From Nostoc sp. NIES-3756 (GTDB lineage: Bacteria > Cyanobacteriota > Cyanobacteriia > Cyanobacteriales > Nostocaceae), in NCBI RefSeq assembly GCF_001548375.1, contig NZ_AP017295.1, forward strand, positions 868,001 through 932,000: a stretch of 64,000 nt of DNA, given 5' to 3'. Shown in pieces: positions 9,010 through 19,161 of the stretch. Position 1 is the first letter of the stretch, and the number at the start of each line of letters is the position of its first letter. A program made the position numbers and the translations under genes. The notes under the pieces were generated by a model. The model made no database searches and had not been told where the DNA came from. It was given only the letters and a program-made list of their open reading frames with translations.

Positions 9010-9146
9010 AGTAAATTTTCCTTTTAAATCACACTACAATTCAAGACGAGCTTACTGCAAATCCAGTCAATTTTTTTAAATTCTCAAGATTTTTAACACT
9101 GCTTAGTTAACGGTTGACTGTTGACAGTTAACAGGATATCGCTAAT

Positions 9147-11729
9147 TTACAAACCAAGGATGTCATTGAGGCTAACATTGGGTAAATCAGGGGGGATTAC
9201 AGGTTTGATGATGCTGACTTTGTGGCTTTCCTGTTGTGTAACGGTGTTGAGTGCGATCGCTTCTATGCGAATCTCTAAGCAGCCGAACGGAATGTTAAGT
9301 TGAGTCATCACTTCCACATTACCTGACGAATTCGGTAGTAACTCTGTCAGTAAGTGGGGGCCATCTAGTAACCAACGAGTTTGGCAATCTTCCATCCACA
9401 ATTTGACTGCAACTTGGGAAGATACTGGTGGTAACTCTACTCTTACCCTGGTGAATTTACCCGCAACTAGTTCTCCATCAGGTACATACAGTTGAGGCGT
9501 TGGTAAAGGTTCGAGATTTTCTGGAGAAACATCGGTTGCTTGGTCTTTAGGCGAATTACTATTGTTTGTGTCGGAGTCCGCCTCATCATCGCTATCATCT
9601 AAAACAATTTCTTGTGCTATCCGAGTTAATGGTGTGGGAATAGGTTCGGTGGTTGGTAATTCAGGTTCTAACACCGTTGATTCTGAAGAAACTTCCTCCG
9701 TTTCTCCAAATAGCTGATTTTCTGTGCCTTCTGGCGGGACTAATTCTAGTTCCAGTGGTTCTATTTCCACATCAGGGGATGGGGGTAAGCTATCCTCTAT
9801 GTCTGGAGTTTCAGCAGTTGGAGAAATAGTAGGTGATGCTTCGGGTGTTAGCTGCTCCTGGGGAACCTCATTAGTATCCATGAACATCTCAGGTAAGGTG
9901 TACCCTTGGCTTTCCATCCACTTGCGAATTAGAGGCGAGTAATAGGGACGTGGTGGAGCAATAGATATTCTTTGAGTTACATTCTCATCTAATTCTGTTA
10001 GCGAAGCGGCTGCGGGTTCTGTTGTTGGTATATCATCAACGATTTCTTCCGTTTCTATGGCTGCAACTGCTTCTTGTGTTGGTTCAGTCTCCTGTTCTAT
10101 CACTGGTTCATCTTGAAGCGTATCACTAAGTGCTTCCTCTAAATGCGTTTCCGGTTCAGTATTTACAACATCAACCTGTGGTAATTCTTCCGCCACTGAG
10201 TCAAATAATTCTTCTGTAACTTCGATTGTTGTGACTTCGTTAAAACTAGGTTCGGTTGGCAAACGTTTTAAGAAAGGTAGACTGCTACCGGAACGCGACT
10301 TTTTAGACTTAATTACCAACTTATCTAAGTCGATGGGAGCAGGGGTTAAAGGAACGTTTGTCTCCTCTGGTTCTAACAAAGGAATATCTAAGCTTGGTTC
10401 CGCAACTGAATCATTTGTTGCGGGTGCTTCTATAGGCGTTTCCGGTAATTTGGGTAATTGTGGTACACGTAAATCGATTTGTTTTTTCAGTGATTGTAAA
10501 TCAAGTGCCTCTGGTAGAGGTATGTTTATCAATGGATAAGTTGGCGCTGCTGAAATTGATGGTGGAGTTTTAACTAGATTGAATAGTTCTAAGTCAATGC
10601 TTGGGGTAGGTTCAGCCGTCGATGCAGTTGATACGATGTCATTTTGTGCTTCTACTAAGCTGGCTTGAACCGCGTTTTTCACCGCTAACAAATCAGCGAC
10701 ATCTGCTGTAATTGTGAAGGACTGACCAGCTAATAGCCTTACTTCACCATGATTAGTTACTGCTCCATACAGATTAATATCTGCCAAAATTAGCTTAGAT
10801 TCACAGTCAGCAGGAATATCAATCGTGGAACGAATCGTTAAAGGTAGAGATTTGTCACCTAAAGATTGACGTATTTGAGTTAATACTTCTGAACTTAAAG
10901 GCGATCGCAATTCTATTCGCAGTTCCAAACCGTAGAGATTTTCAATATTGAAAGCTTCACCATCTTTATGTAACTCTACACTTCCATGAATATTGAGTAA
11001 ATGACCCCAGCGAGTAATATATGTTTCTCGATCCAGCGTCAGCAATAAGGGAAGTGGTTGTTCCTCATTTGATGAATCTTCAACTTTTGTGTCTTCTAAC
11101 AAAGATTCAGAAGAAGGTAAAGCCAAATCAATAAGATTTTGTAGAATTTGCTCCGCCGTTTCCCCTTTCACCCATACTGGATTTACAGGCTCATCAATTG
11201 CAACGCCATCTTGGTCTATAAAGTAACTATCTTGAGATATGACCAGTTCTACCTCATAACCTGATGCCGTATCTTCCTCAGATATAGAATCTGAGTCTGT
11301 TGGTAAAGATATAGAATCTGAGTCTGTTGGTAAATTATTTTCTACTTCTAATACTGGCTCAATTTCTTCTCCTGAGGAGGATTTTACTTGCAGTTGGACA
11401 CCGTATTGCCAGGATTTACCCAGGATATCTGATATCAAATCGCCAGAGCAGCGTAATTCCCAAACACCCGGTTTGAGGTGCGTAAAAGGAATTACCGCCA
11501 TTAAACCTTCGGGGTTAGTGCGCCGCAATCGCTTTTGAATCCGTCGTTTCGGCGGGACTTCCTGAGTGGAAAAATAAGTTACACGCACTTCCACATCTTG
11601 GTTAGGAAGGCTAGAACGTGCTAAAACTCGATATCGTCCCTCTACGATTTCCGTATTTGGCGATTCCAAGGCGTGCCAAGAGCGATCGCCTTGCTTCTGA
11701 ATCAGAAATTGCCAGTGTTCCATTATCAA
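9147..11729 (-). CDS. Large acidic hypothetical protein
   Basis: The function is not recognised. The 860-residue protein has a beta-rich N-terminal region (about 1-120, with LKPGVWELRCSGD), a second ordered part near 230-350 (HLLNIHGSVELHKDGEAF onward), a very long acidic Pro/Thr/Glu-rich low-complexity centre (about 380-740), and a C-terminal beta-rich region (about 755-860) with VPDGELVAGKFTRVRVELP. No signal peptide or membrane helix is visible, so it should be cytosolic. The alternating Ig-like and disordered segments suggest a scaffold, but this is only inference. Met3 is an equally good start. A perfect 27-bp tandem duplication lies inside. Confidence 0.75.
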   Translation of the reverse strand: MIMEHWQFLIQKQGDRSWHALESPNTEIVEGRYRVLARSSLPNQDVEVRVTYFSTQEVPPKRRIQKRLRRTNPEGLMAVIPFTHLKPGVWELRCSGDLISDILGKSWQYGVQLQVKSSSGEEIEPVLEVENNLPTDSDSISLPTDSDSISEEDTASGYEVELVISQDSYFIDQDGVAIDEPVNPVWVKGETAEQILQNLIDLALPSSESLLEDTKVEDSSNEEQPLPLLLTLDRETYITRWGHLLNIHGSVELHKDGEAFNIENLYGLELRIELRSPLSSEVLTQIRQSLGDKSLPLTIRSTIDIPADCESKLILADINLYGAVTNHGEVRLLAGQSFTITADVADLLAVKNAVQASLVEAQNDIVSTASTAEPTPSIDLELFNLVKTPPSISAAPTYPLINIPLPEALDLQSLKKQIDLRVPQLPKLPETPIEAPATNDSVAEPSLDIPLLEPEETNVPLTPAPIDLDKLVIKSKKSRSGSSLPFLKRLPTEPSFNEVTTIEVTEELFDSVAEELPQVDVVNTEPETHLEEALSDTLQDEPVIEQETEPTQEAVAAIETEEIVDDIPTTEPAAASLTELDENVTQRISIAPPRPYYSPLIRKWMESQGYTLPEMFMDTNEVPQEQLTPEASPTISPTAETPDIEDSLPPSPDVEIEPLELELVPPEGTENQLFGETEEVSSESTVLEPELPTTEPIPTPLTRIAQEIVLDDSDDEADSDTNNSNSPKDQATDVSPENLEPLPTPQLYVPDGELVAGKFTRVRVELPPVSSQVAVKLWMEDCQTRWLLDGPHLLTELLPNSSGNVEVMTQLNIPFGCLEIRIEAIALNTVTQQESHKVSIIKPVIPPDLPNVSLNDILGL
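11281..11334. repeat. Perfect 27-bp tandem duplication inside the acidic protein gene
   Basis: The 27-base unit starting gatatagaatctgagtctg occurs at 11281-11307 and again at 11308-11334 without a mismatch. It keeps the frame and gives two copies of the peptide LPTDSDSIS. The identity indicates a recent slippage or duplication event in the disordered part of the protein. Confidence 0.95.
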
Positions 11730-12016
11730 TGATGCCCCAGACTGTAAAGCAGCTGAGTAAGATTTTGCATTATTTTTCTAGCAAGTTTACCTCAGCAATA
11801 TGTAATTGCATCACTGTAATATAATGTTTTGATTCAGACAATATGAAGAAGTCAATCTGAGTAATAATTTTCTTAAATTAAGTTAAGGGACTAGAAGCTA
11901 GAGACTATGCGTTAGAGGTTAGGAGAGGGATTTTCTGATAAATAGCTGTTTAGTAGATGTATATTTCTAACAATAAACTAACAACTTTTTTATAGTTTTA
12001 TTATACCCTTACACTC

Positions 12017-13240
12017 TTACACCCTGCTAAAGAACTTTTCCACGCAGCGCACGAATATTTCCACACCCATAGGTAAAGCGGTTTCATCAAAATCAAACCG
12101 GGGGTGATGGTGGGGATAGGCTAAATCTTTTTCTGGGTTAGCAGAACCAAGGAAGAAATAACAGCCAGGAACCTCTTGCAAGAAGAAGGACATATCCTCG
12201 CCACCCATTGTTTGACATTCAGGAACAATACCAATGGGAGTTTCGATCACTGCTTCAGCTTGCGATCGCACCAACTCGGCGATTGTCGCATCGTTAATCA
12301 CTGGCGGATACAGTTCTGTATATTTAAAGTCATACTTAGCACCATGACTTTGGCAGATACCCGCAATAATTTGTTCTACCCGTTGTTTAAAAAAGCCTTG
12401 GAATGCAGGGTTAAAATACCTGACTGTTCCTTTCATAGTAGCAGTATCAGCAATAACATTATGGGTAGTGCCAGCATGGAGTGCGCCTACTGTTACCACT
12501 GCTGAATCGATGGGGTTGACATTCCGCGCGACGATAGTTTGTAAGGCTGTGACAATTTGAGCAGCAACCACCACAGAATCTACAGTTTGATGGGGTATGG
12601 CTCCATGTCCACCTTTACCGAAAATTGTACAGTCAAATAATTCTACAGCCGCCATCAACGCGCCACTGCGGACACCTACAGTTCCCAAAGGCAAATTATT
12701 CCACAGGTGCAAACCAATGATGGCATCAACATCAGGATTTTTCAGTACCCCAGCCTCAATCATCGGTTTTGCACCCCCTGGCCCTTCCTCCGCAGGCTGG
12801 AAGATGATTTTTACAGTCCCGGCGAAGTCTTGCCGATGCTGTTGTAAATAATAAGCTGTACCGAGTGCGATCGCAGTATGTCCGTCATGTCCGCAGGCGT
12901 GCATTACCCCATCATGCTGTGAACAATAAGGGACTTCGTTGAGTTCTTGAATTGGCAAAGCATCCATATCAGCGCGAATTGCCAAAGTCTGAGAACTGGG
13001 GGATTTTTCGCCTTTGATAGTAGCCACTATTCCAGTTTGAGCGATACCTGTTTGATGCTCAATTCCCCATTCTTGTAACTTTTGCGAGACAAACTCAGCT
13101 GTGAGTTTTTCTTGAAAACCCAACTCTGGTTTTTGATGCAGTCGCCGCCGCCATTCTACCAACTGGGGTTGCAATGAGCGGATTGCTAATCGCACACGAG
13201 ATAAATCAACAGAAGCAGGATTAGGAAAGGTGGAAACCAT
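12017..13240 (-). CDS. M20 family amidohydrolase (N-acyl-amino acid hydrolase type)
   Basis: A zinc-type peptidase M20D enzyme, probably releasing amino acids from N-acyl, indole-acetyl or hippurate-like conjugates. The 407-residue length is standard. Visible metal and catalytic motifs are RRLHQKPELGFQE near residue 32, RADMDALPIQE near 89, HACGHDGH at 114-121, PAEEGPGG near 150 and the C-terminal GGEDMSFF. There is no signal peptide, so the enzyme is cytosolic. It is a single gene. Substrate identity cannot be assigned within the HipO/ILR1-like group. Confidence 0.92.
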   Translation of the reverse strand: MVSTFPNPASVDLSRVRLAIRSLQPQLVEWRRRLHQKPELGFQEKLTAEFVSQKLQEWGIEHQTGIAQTGIVATIKGEKSPSSQTLAIRADMDALPIQELNEVPYCSQHDGVMHACGHDGHTAIALGTAYYLQQHRQDFAGTVKIIFQPAEEGPGGAKPMIEAGVLKNPDVDAIIGLHLWNNLPLGTVGVRSGALMAAVELFDCTIFGKGGHGAIPHQTVDSVVVAAQIVTALQTIVARNVNPIDSAVVTVGALHAGTTHNVIADTATMKGTVRYFNPAFQGFFKQRVEQIIAGICQSHGAKYDFKYTELYPPVINDATIAELVRSQAEAVIETPIGIVPECQTMGGEDMSFFLQEVPGCYFFLGSANPEKDLAYPHHHPRFDFDETALPMGVEIFVRCVEKFFSRV

Positions 13241-13322
13241 TACGGCTTACTTAGGTAGATAACGTGGGTTATTTTCTCAGTTTATCGTTATTACCAACAC
13301 TCTGCGTTAAATGGGGATTGTT

Positions 13323-13364
13323 CCCCCTTCCCTACGAGGGAAGGGGGTTAGGGGGTTAGGTCTC
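13323..13364. repeat. GC-rich palindrome (REP-like) with ttaggggg tail
   Basis: The palindrome cccccttccctacgaggg plus aaggggg at 13323-13347 is followed by gttagggggttagg. Very similar units are at 13800-13912 and 41281-41385. These look like dispersed extragenic palindromes. Confidence 0.75.
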
Positions 13365-13775
13365 TTCCAAACAAACTTGAGAAATCAACATCAAAACCTG
13401 ATCAAGTTTGTGTATTACTTCTTCATTTTTAATTCTCAGCAAACGTAATCCTCTTGCTAACAAAACTTTGTCACGTTCTGCATCATATTCAACTTGTTGT
13501 TCATGAATTTTTCCATCTATTTCTATCACTAATTTAGCGGTGTGACAGTAAAAATCTACAATAAAACCATCAATAATTTGCTGACGACGAAAGTGTAACC
13601 CATGCAAACGATTAGTACGAAGATATTGCCAAAGTATTTTTTCTTCTGGTGTCATTTGGCGACGAAGTTCTTTGGCAATCTGTATTTTATCTGGGTTTAT
13701 TGTTTGTCCTGTGACTATGTTATGAGTTTTATCGCCTCTACGTAGCAATTTGTGCGGCGGTGTTGGATTATTCAT
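13356..13775 (-). CDS. DUF559 / Vsr-like endonuclease domain protein
   Basis: A 139-residue protein of the DUF559 family, which has the PD-(D/E)XK-like fold of very-short-patch repair endonucleases. Visible elements are RRQMTPEEKILWQYLR near residue 35, FRRQQIIDGFIVDFYC near 62, LVIEIDGKIHEQ near 83 and the RGLRLLRIKNEEV end. The Asp of IVDFYC and the Glu and Asp of EIDG are the likely metal ligands. Such proteins are often carried on mobile DNA. It is bracketed by GC-rich palindromes and precedes the DUF262-HEPN pair. Its biological substrate is unknown. Confidence 0.88.
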   Translation of the reverse strand: MNNPTPPHKLLRRGDKTHNIVTGQTINPDKIQIAKELRRQMTPEEKILWQYLRTNRLHGLHFRRQQIIDGFIVDFYCHTAKLVIEIDGKIHEQQVEYDAERDKVLLARGLRLLRIKNEEVIHKLDQVLMLISQVCLEET

Positions 13776-13799
13776 GTATGAAGCTTAGATATTTGTGCC

Positions 13800-13912
13800 G
13801 ATTCATACATTATGGCTGACCTCTCCCCCAACCCCTCTCCGACGCGGAGAGGGGAGCTAAATTTCTCCCCCTTCCCTCGTAGGGAAGGGAGGTGGGGGGT
13901 TAGGTCTGTATC
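13800..13912. repeat. Two GC-rich palindromes in tandem (REP-like)
   Basis: One palindrome (acccctctccgacgcggagaggggag, split as arms acccctctcc and ggagagggg) lies around 13830-13855. A second lies around 13866-13890 (ctcccccttccct with agggaagggag). A tggggggttaggtct tail follows, as at 13348. They mark the left border of the AT-rich accessory genes. Confidence 0.75.
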
Positions 13913-14031
13913 CAAGATAAGAAAGTTCGATTTTTATGGCAGCATCCACAGTAGGTGATCGCACTTTAGTATTTTAAAATTTAATAGTAAAATTTATACG
14001 ACACTCTTCATCAATTAACACATACTAACTA

Positions 14032-14709
14032 TCATTTCAAATAATCCTGCTTAGATAAATAAATTTCTATATTCTCTAATATTTCCTTTAAATAACAAAT
14101 AACTCTTTTTTGAATCTCCAATAATTCGTCCGCAGTAGCATTTCTACCAACTTCCTCAAATGATTTAAAACCATGTGCCAAATCATTTCTATTAGTTTTA
14201 ACTCTTAATAAATCGCTACCATTTTTAGTTTTTTTAGCATTTGTTTTACATGAAAAACCATACATTTCAGATGTATCTCGTATTCTTCTTGCATCGAGAT
14301 TCCCTGAAAATAATTTTTCTTTATCAAAAGTTCTGTATATTATATCACATGAAATATTATTGATACTCTTTAACAGAACATCAGTGGAGTTGTTCTCCTT
14401 GAAATTTTTAATAATGATTTTTTTAATTTTATCTGTGACATCATCGAAAGAAACACTTTTACTTTGAAAATCATCAAAAATTGTTATAATGGCATTACGC
14501 ATCGTTGATTCAACAAGATTGTAGAGTAACAAAAATCCTGTTGCCTTAAGAGTCTTTTCTAAATTATTATTTATTGATTTAGTCTTGGGGTTTTTAGCAT
14601 TACCCATGCTTAATTTAATTGAACCTTGTTCTAAATTTTTCAAAAACAGAAAATATCTACTAACTTCTTGAGCGCGTTCATCAAAATCTTTAAATAAGGT
14701 ACTTTTCAT
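14032..14709 (-). CDS. HEPN-domain ribonuclease-like protein (MAE_28990/RiboL-PSP-HEPN type)
   Basis: The 225-residue, lysine- and asparagine-rich helical protein has the HEPN signature near its end: R174-N-D-L-A-H179, the Rx4-6H motif that forms the RNase site in HEPN toxins such as those of defence systems. The first half (about 10-75) is a helical bundle with FLLLYNLVESTMRNAI, as in the MAE_28990-type HEPN group often found beside DUF262 genes. The start ATG shares one base with the stop of the upstream DUF262 gene (TAATG), so translation is coupled. The gene is strikingly AT-rich compared with acnB next door, suggesting transfer. Confidence 0.8.
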   Translation of the reverse strand: MKSTLFKDFDERAQEVSRYFLFLKNLEQGSIKLSMGNAKNPKTKSINNNLEKTLKATGFLLLYNLVESTMRNAIITIFDDFQSKSVSFDDVTDKIKKIIIKNFKENNSTDVLLKSINNISCDIIYRTFDKEKLFSGNLDARRIRDTSEMYGFSCKTNAKKTKNGSDLLRVKTNRNDLAHGFKSFEEVGRNATADELLEIQKRVICYLKEILENIEIYLSKQDYLK

Positions 14710-15803
14710 TAATTCCCCAAAAGCTGATCACGAACATAATGAATACGATTAGTGACTTTATTTTGAGAATTATACCCATCAGATATAGTATAACTTTTAA
14801 ATTCTTGACTGTCTAAAAACTCAGTTGATTTTGGGGTTAGATTTGGATTCTCTCTTAATGCTAGAGCGACACCTACACAAATGGATTCAAATTTAATCCT
14901 AGTAGTTGGTTCATATTGATTCTTTGTTTTTCGGTAAATATGTAAAGCGTTAGGAAAGTATTTTTTTATAAATTCTAAAACTGCATAAAATTCACTCTTC
15001 ATTACATCAATATTTAGTGACTTAGATTGATTTTCTTGGTCTAAATAATTGTTTAAAAACTTATGCACTTTTCTGTCAGAATCAGAATAACTTTGATAAT
15101 TATTTAAAAATGCAAAAAAACGTAAGACATATTCTTGTGGATCTCTTTTATTGATTTCAGTTTCAGTAAAAGAACATAAATCCAGAAATTGTTTATATTT
15201 TGATAATTCCTCAATTAGATCGAGAAACTTACCTGGTTTACCTCCTCGGCGTTTCTCCATTTCATTTAATTCAACACTACCACTATTAATTCTTTCAAAG
15301 ACATCTCTTCTGATTTCTTCATTTGCTTCTTTTGTTAAGATAATCATTTTAATAGTAGTCCTCTTAAAACGTCTTTGGCGTGGTAGTGGTAAATCTTCAA
15401 AAGTAAACCCATTCAGAGCTTTCAATTTTTCAAGATTTTGTAATTTAAGTTGATTTTCAATAAACCTAGTTAAAGTACGAATACGTTGTGTACCATCTAT
15501 AATTTCTAAACGTGCTAAATCTTCTGAACCTGATATATCAGCAACAAAAATATAAGGTATTGGTAAACCTAAAATCAAAGATTCAATAAATTTTGATTGT
15601 CTATCGTCATCCCAAGACATTTCTCGTTGATAGTCTGGAATAAATAATTCATTTTCATCTTCCTCTCTTCCCTCTAAATACTTTTGAATAATTACTTCTA
15701 TGGGATATTCTAAAGTATTGTAGTCAACCCGTTTTGTTTTGTCACGAATTTCTATTTCAGCATTTTCTTTCTGTTCATCTGTAATTTCTAATTGATTTAC
15801 CAT
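14709..15803 (-). CDS. DUF262 domain protein (GmrS/ParB-like NTPase domain), partner of HEPN gene
   Basis: The 364-residue protein has the DUF262 core: FIPDYQREMSW at residues 54-64, SLILGLPIPYIFV near 75 and DGTQRIRTL at 103-111. These correspond to the IPxYQR and DGQQR motifs of the ParB/sulfiredoxin-fold domain seen in GmrSD and BrxU, where it binds and hydrolyses nucleotides. The HNH nuclease half (DUF1524) is absent. Nuclease activity may instead be supplied by the HEPN protein encoded next, whose start overlaps this stop by one base. It is AT-rich. DNA modification sensing or toxin-antitoxin function is inference. Confidence 0.85.
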   Translation of the reverse strand: MVNQLEITDEQKENAEIEIRDKTKRVDYNTLEYPIEVIIQKYLEGREEDENELFIPDYQREMSWDDDRQSKFIESLILGLPIPYIFVADISGSEDLARLEIIDGTQRIRTLTRFIENQLKLQNLEKLKALNGFTFEDLPLPRQRRFKRTTIKMIILTKEANEEIRRDVFERINSGSVELNEMEKRRGGKPGKFLDLIEELSKYKQFLDLCSFTETEINKRDPQEYVLRFFAFLNNYQSYSDSDRKVHKFLNNYLDQENQSKSLNIDVMKSEFYAVLEFIKKYFPNALHIYRKTKNQYEPTTRIKFESICVGVALALRENPNLTPKSTEFLDSQEFKSYTISDGYNSQNKVTNRIHYVRDQLLGN

Positions 15804-15903
15804 AAATAGTAGTTTATTTAATGATTAAAAGTAATCTAATAACTATCTTTAATTCAATATAACACCGATAAATATTAAATATTTTACTTAAGTAATGAAA
15901 TAA

Positions 15904-15926
15904 AGGTGAGCCATTAAGACTCACCC
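15904..15926 (-). terminator. Terminator after acnB
   Basis: On the minus strand, directly after the acnB stop, ggtgag and ctcacc (15925-15920 and 15910-15905) form a stem around a 9-base loop, followed by tttattt. Confidence 0.6.
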
Positions 15927-15934
15927 TCATTAAA

Positions 15935-18565
15935 CTATATCAACAAAGCTTGCTCCTCCTTAGAAATCACTCGTCCTTCATCCTCAAAACCAGCTATTTG
16001 ATCAAAGTTCAAGTACCGATACAAATTCTCAGCAAAAGGATGAATCTTATTCGCCACAATATCTAGATATTCCTGGACTGTGGGGATGCGTCCTAACAAA
16101 GCACAAACGGCGGCTAATTCGGCGGAACCTAAATACACTCGCGCACCTTTACCCATGCGGTTGTTGAAGTTGCGGGTGGAGGTAGAAAATACAGTTGTGC
16201 CATCGGCAACTCGCGCCTGATTTCCCATACATAAGCTGCATCCTGGCATTTCTGTTCTTGCGCCAGCCGCACCAAACACACTATACACACCTTCTTCTTT
16301 TAATTGGTGTTCATCCATGCGCGTAGGTGGCGCTATCCACAGGCGTGTTTTGACTTCACCTGCACCTTCTAAAACTTTCGCTGTTGCCCGATAATGACCA
16401 ATATTTGTCATACAAGAACCCAAGAATACTTCTTGTACTGGGTCATTAGCAACTTCCGATAATAATTTAACATTATCGGGGTCATTGGGAGCAGCCACAA
16501 TTGGTTCTTTGATTTCGTTTAAATCAATTTCAATTATTGCTGCATACTCCGCATCTGCATCGCCTTCTAATAATACGGGGTTGGCTAACCATGCTTCCAT
16601 TTGGGCGATACGGCGGAGGAGGGTACGGGAGTCTTGATATCCGCGTGCAATCAAATTCTTAAGTAGGGCGACGTTGGAACGCAGATATTCGGCGACTGTC
16701 TCCACACTCAGCTTAATGGTGGAACCTGCACAGGAACGTTCGGCGGTTGCGTCGGTAAGTTCAAAGGCTTGTTCAACTTTCAAGTCTGGTAAGCCTTCAA
16801 TTTCCATAATGCGCCCTGAGAAGATGTTTTTCTTGTTCTCCTTCTCTACTGTCAGCAAACCTTGTTGAATGGCGACGTAAGGAATGGCGTTAACAATATC
16901 GCGCAGGGTAATTCCTGGTTGCAATTCTCCTTTGAATCTCACCAATACTGATTCTGGCATATCCAAGGGCATAACACCCAACGCCCCAGCGAAGGCTACT
17001 AACCCGGAACCTGCGGGGAAGGAAATACCCAAGGGGAAGCGGGTATGGGAGTCGCCGCCAGTTCCTACGGTGTCGGGTAATAGCATCCGGTTGAGCCAAG
17101 AGTGAATGATACCATCACCAGGACGCAGTGCTACACCACCACGGGAGGAGAAGAAGTCGGGGAGTTCGTGGTGGGTTTTGATGTCTACGGGTTTGGGATA
17201 AGCGGCGGTGTGACAGAAGCTTTGCATTACTAAGTCAGCACTGAAACCCAAACAAGCGAGTTCTTTGAGTTCGTCGCGGGTCATGGGGCCGGTGGTATCC
17301 TGGGAACCAACGGTAGTCATGATGGGTTCGCAGGATGTACCGGGACGCACACCGGGTAAACCGCAGGCTTTACCCACCATTTTCTGGGCGAGGGTGTAGC
17401 CTTTGCCTGTGTCTGTTGGTTGTTGGGGACGGATGAAGACGGTGCTGGGCGGTAAATCTAGGGCTTGGCGAGTTTTGTCGGTGAGGGTACGCCCGATAAG
17501 TAGGGGGATACGTCCACCAGCGCGGACTTCATCGAGGATGGTGTCGGGTTTGAGGGTGAAGGTGGAAATTAGTTCGCCGGCTTCGTTGGTAATTCGTCCT
17601 TTGTAGGGATGGATGGTAATTACCATGCCGGTTTCTAGTTTGGTGACATCGCACTGTATAGGCAAAGCACCGGCATCTTCGGCTGTGTTGAAAAAGATGG
17701 GAGCGATCGCACCACCTAAAATATACCCCCCAGCGCGTTTGTTGGGAACATAAGGTATATCTTCCCCTGTATGCCACAATACTGAGTTAATCGCTGACTT
17801 CCGCGAGGAACCAGTACCGACAACATCCCCAACGTAAGCCACTGGATGTCCTTTCTTCTTCAACTCGGCAATAGTTTCTAAACTACCCGGTTGCCTTGAC
17901 TCTAACATCGCTAAAGCGTGTAGGGGAATATCTGGGCGGGTGGTGGCGTGGGTGGCGGGGGATAAATCATCGGTGTTGGTTTCCCCAGGCACTTTAAAGA
18001 CGGTGACGTTAATATATTCTGGTAGCTGGGGGCGAGATGTAAACCATTCAGCCTCAGCCCAAGAGTCAATTACCCGTTTGGCGTAGGGGTTGGTTTTCGA
18101 TAGTTCCAAAATATCGTGGAAAGCATCATACACCAACAAGGTTTTGCTGAGGGCGGCGGCGGCGTAAGCAGCTATCGGTTCCTTACCTTCTCCACCCATT
18201 ACCAAGGGTGTTTCGGAGGAGTCAGAAACAGATACGGTAGGGAATTGCAGCAACTCAATTAAGGACTGGACGTTATAACCGCCTACCATTGTCCCTAGCA
18301 ACTGCACCGCCTGTATAGGTGAAATGATGGGACTTTTCACCTGCTTCTTGGCAATGGCGGTGAGAAACCCAGCTTTGACATAAGCCGCAGGATCAACACC
18401 AGGGGATACGCGATCGCGCAATAAATGTAATAATGTATCTTCTTCCCCTTTGGGTGGATTCTTCAGCAATTCACATAATTCTGAAGTTTGTTTTGCATCC
18501 AACGGTAAGGGAGGAATCCCTAGTGCTGCTCTTTCGGCAACGTGTTGACGGTATGATTCCAGCAT
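15935..18565 (-). CDS. acnB: Aconitate hydratase B
   Basis: AcnB isomerises citrate to isocitrate, feeding 2-oxoglutarate supply for nitrogen assimilation in cyanobacteria with an open TCA cycle. The 876-residue length fits the AcnB type with its N-terminal HEAT-like domain. Seen are the swivel domain near residue 160-330 ([21 protein letters not shown]), [22 protein letters not shown] near 428, [14 protein letters not shown] near 510 and the iron-sulfur cysteines C in FLGSCMTN and [12 protein letters not shown]. It is a single gene, divergent from the ferredoxin gene, with a terminator behind it. Confidence 0.97.
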   Translation of the reverse strand: MLESYRQHVAERAALGIPPLPLDAKQTSELCELLKNPPKGEEDTLLHLLRDRVSPGVDPAAYVKAGFLTAIAKKQVKSPIISPIQAVQLLGTMVGGYNVQSLIELLQFPTVSVSDSSETPLVMGGEGKEPIAAYAAAALSKTLLVYDAFHDILELSKTNPYAKRVIDSWAEAEWFTSRPQLPEYINVTVFKVPGETNTDDLSPATHATTRPDIPLHALAMLESRQPGSLETIAELKKKGHPVAYVGDVVGTGSSRKSAINSVLWHTGEDIPYVPNKRAGGYILGGAIAPIFFNTAEDAGALPIQCDVTKLETGMVITIHPYKGRITNEAGELISTFTLKPDTILDEVRAGGRIPLLIGRTLTDKTRQALDLPPSTVFIRPQQPTDTGKGYTLAQKMVGKACGLPGVRPGTSCEPIMTTVGSQDTTGPMTRDELKELACLGFSADLVMQSFCHTAAYPKPVDIKTHHELPDFFSSRGGVALRPGDGIIHSWLNRMLLPDTVGTGGDSHTRFPLGISFPAGSGLVAFAGALGVMPLDMPESVLVRFKGELQPGITLRDIVNAIPYVAIQQGLLTVEKENKKNIFSGRIMEIEGLPDLKVEQAFELTDATAERSCAGSTIKLSVETVAEYLRSNVALLKNLIARGYQDSRTLLRRIAQMEAWLANPVLLEGDADAEYAAIIEIDLNEIKEPIVAAPNDPDNVKLLSEVANDPVQEVFLGSCMTNIGHYRATAKVLEGAGEVKTRLWIAPPTRMDEHQLKEEGVYSVFGAAGARTEMPGCSLCMGNQARVADGTTVFSTSTRNFNNRMGKGARVYLGSAELAAVCALLGRIPTVQEYLDIVANKIHPFAENLYRYLNFDQIAGFEDEGRVISKEEQALLI

Positions 18566-18846
18566 TGTATACTCCCAGATTTGGTTTAACCTTCGTCAAA
18601 TTTTATAATCACTGTCTACGTCGCAAGAGAATACTACCTTATCAGTCTTCCGTAGCAGAACTAATTAGGAAGTGAGATTCCTTACATTATTTTTTTGTCA
18701 GGGACTTATAATTATCACTGTATAGCTACTTTTGCAGTTAAAGCTATTTGCAAATAATTCCTGTATTGCCCTGGCTCAATTTGATTGACCACCTATTTAT
18801 AAGATAAGATATTTCATTTGTCATTTGCTTCACTTTAATTTTGTAT

Positions 18847-19161
18847 ATGTCTAAAACATACACTGTTGAAATTCTTCACCAAGGTAAAACCCACACGTTG
18901 CAAGTCCCTGAAGATAAAACCATCTTATCAGTTGCGGATGAGCAAGGGCTAGAGCTACCTAGTTCTTGCCATGCTGGCGTTTGTACAACTTGTGCTGGAA
19001 AAATTATTACTGGAACTGTTGATCAAACCGATGGTATGGGAGTTGGCCCAGAATTACAAAAACAAGGTTACGTATTACTTTGTGTAGCTTATCCTCGTTC
19101 TGATATCAAAGTTGAAACAGAAAAAGAAGAGACTGTTTATCAATTGCAATTTGGTAAGTAA
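18847..19161 (+). CDS. Plant-type [2Fe-2S] ferredoxin
   Basis: The 104-residue soluble ferredoxin has the cluster ligands SSCHAGVCTTCAG and the fourth Cys in LLCVAYP. The order CxxxxCxxC...C is that of photosynthetic-type ferredoxins. The acidic surface and length fit a PetF paralogue rather than heterocyst FdxH, but its specific partner cannot be told. I prefer the ATG at 18847 (MSKTYTVEIL) over the TTG two codons upstream. It is monocistronic and divergent from acnB. Confidence 0.93.
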   Translation: MSKTYTVEILHQGKTHTLQVPEDKTILSVADEQGLELPSSCHAGVCTTCAGKIITGTVDQTDGMGVGPELQKQGYVLLCVAYPRSDIKVETEKEETVYQLQFGK

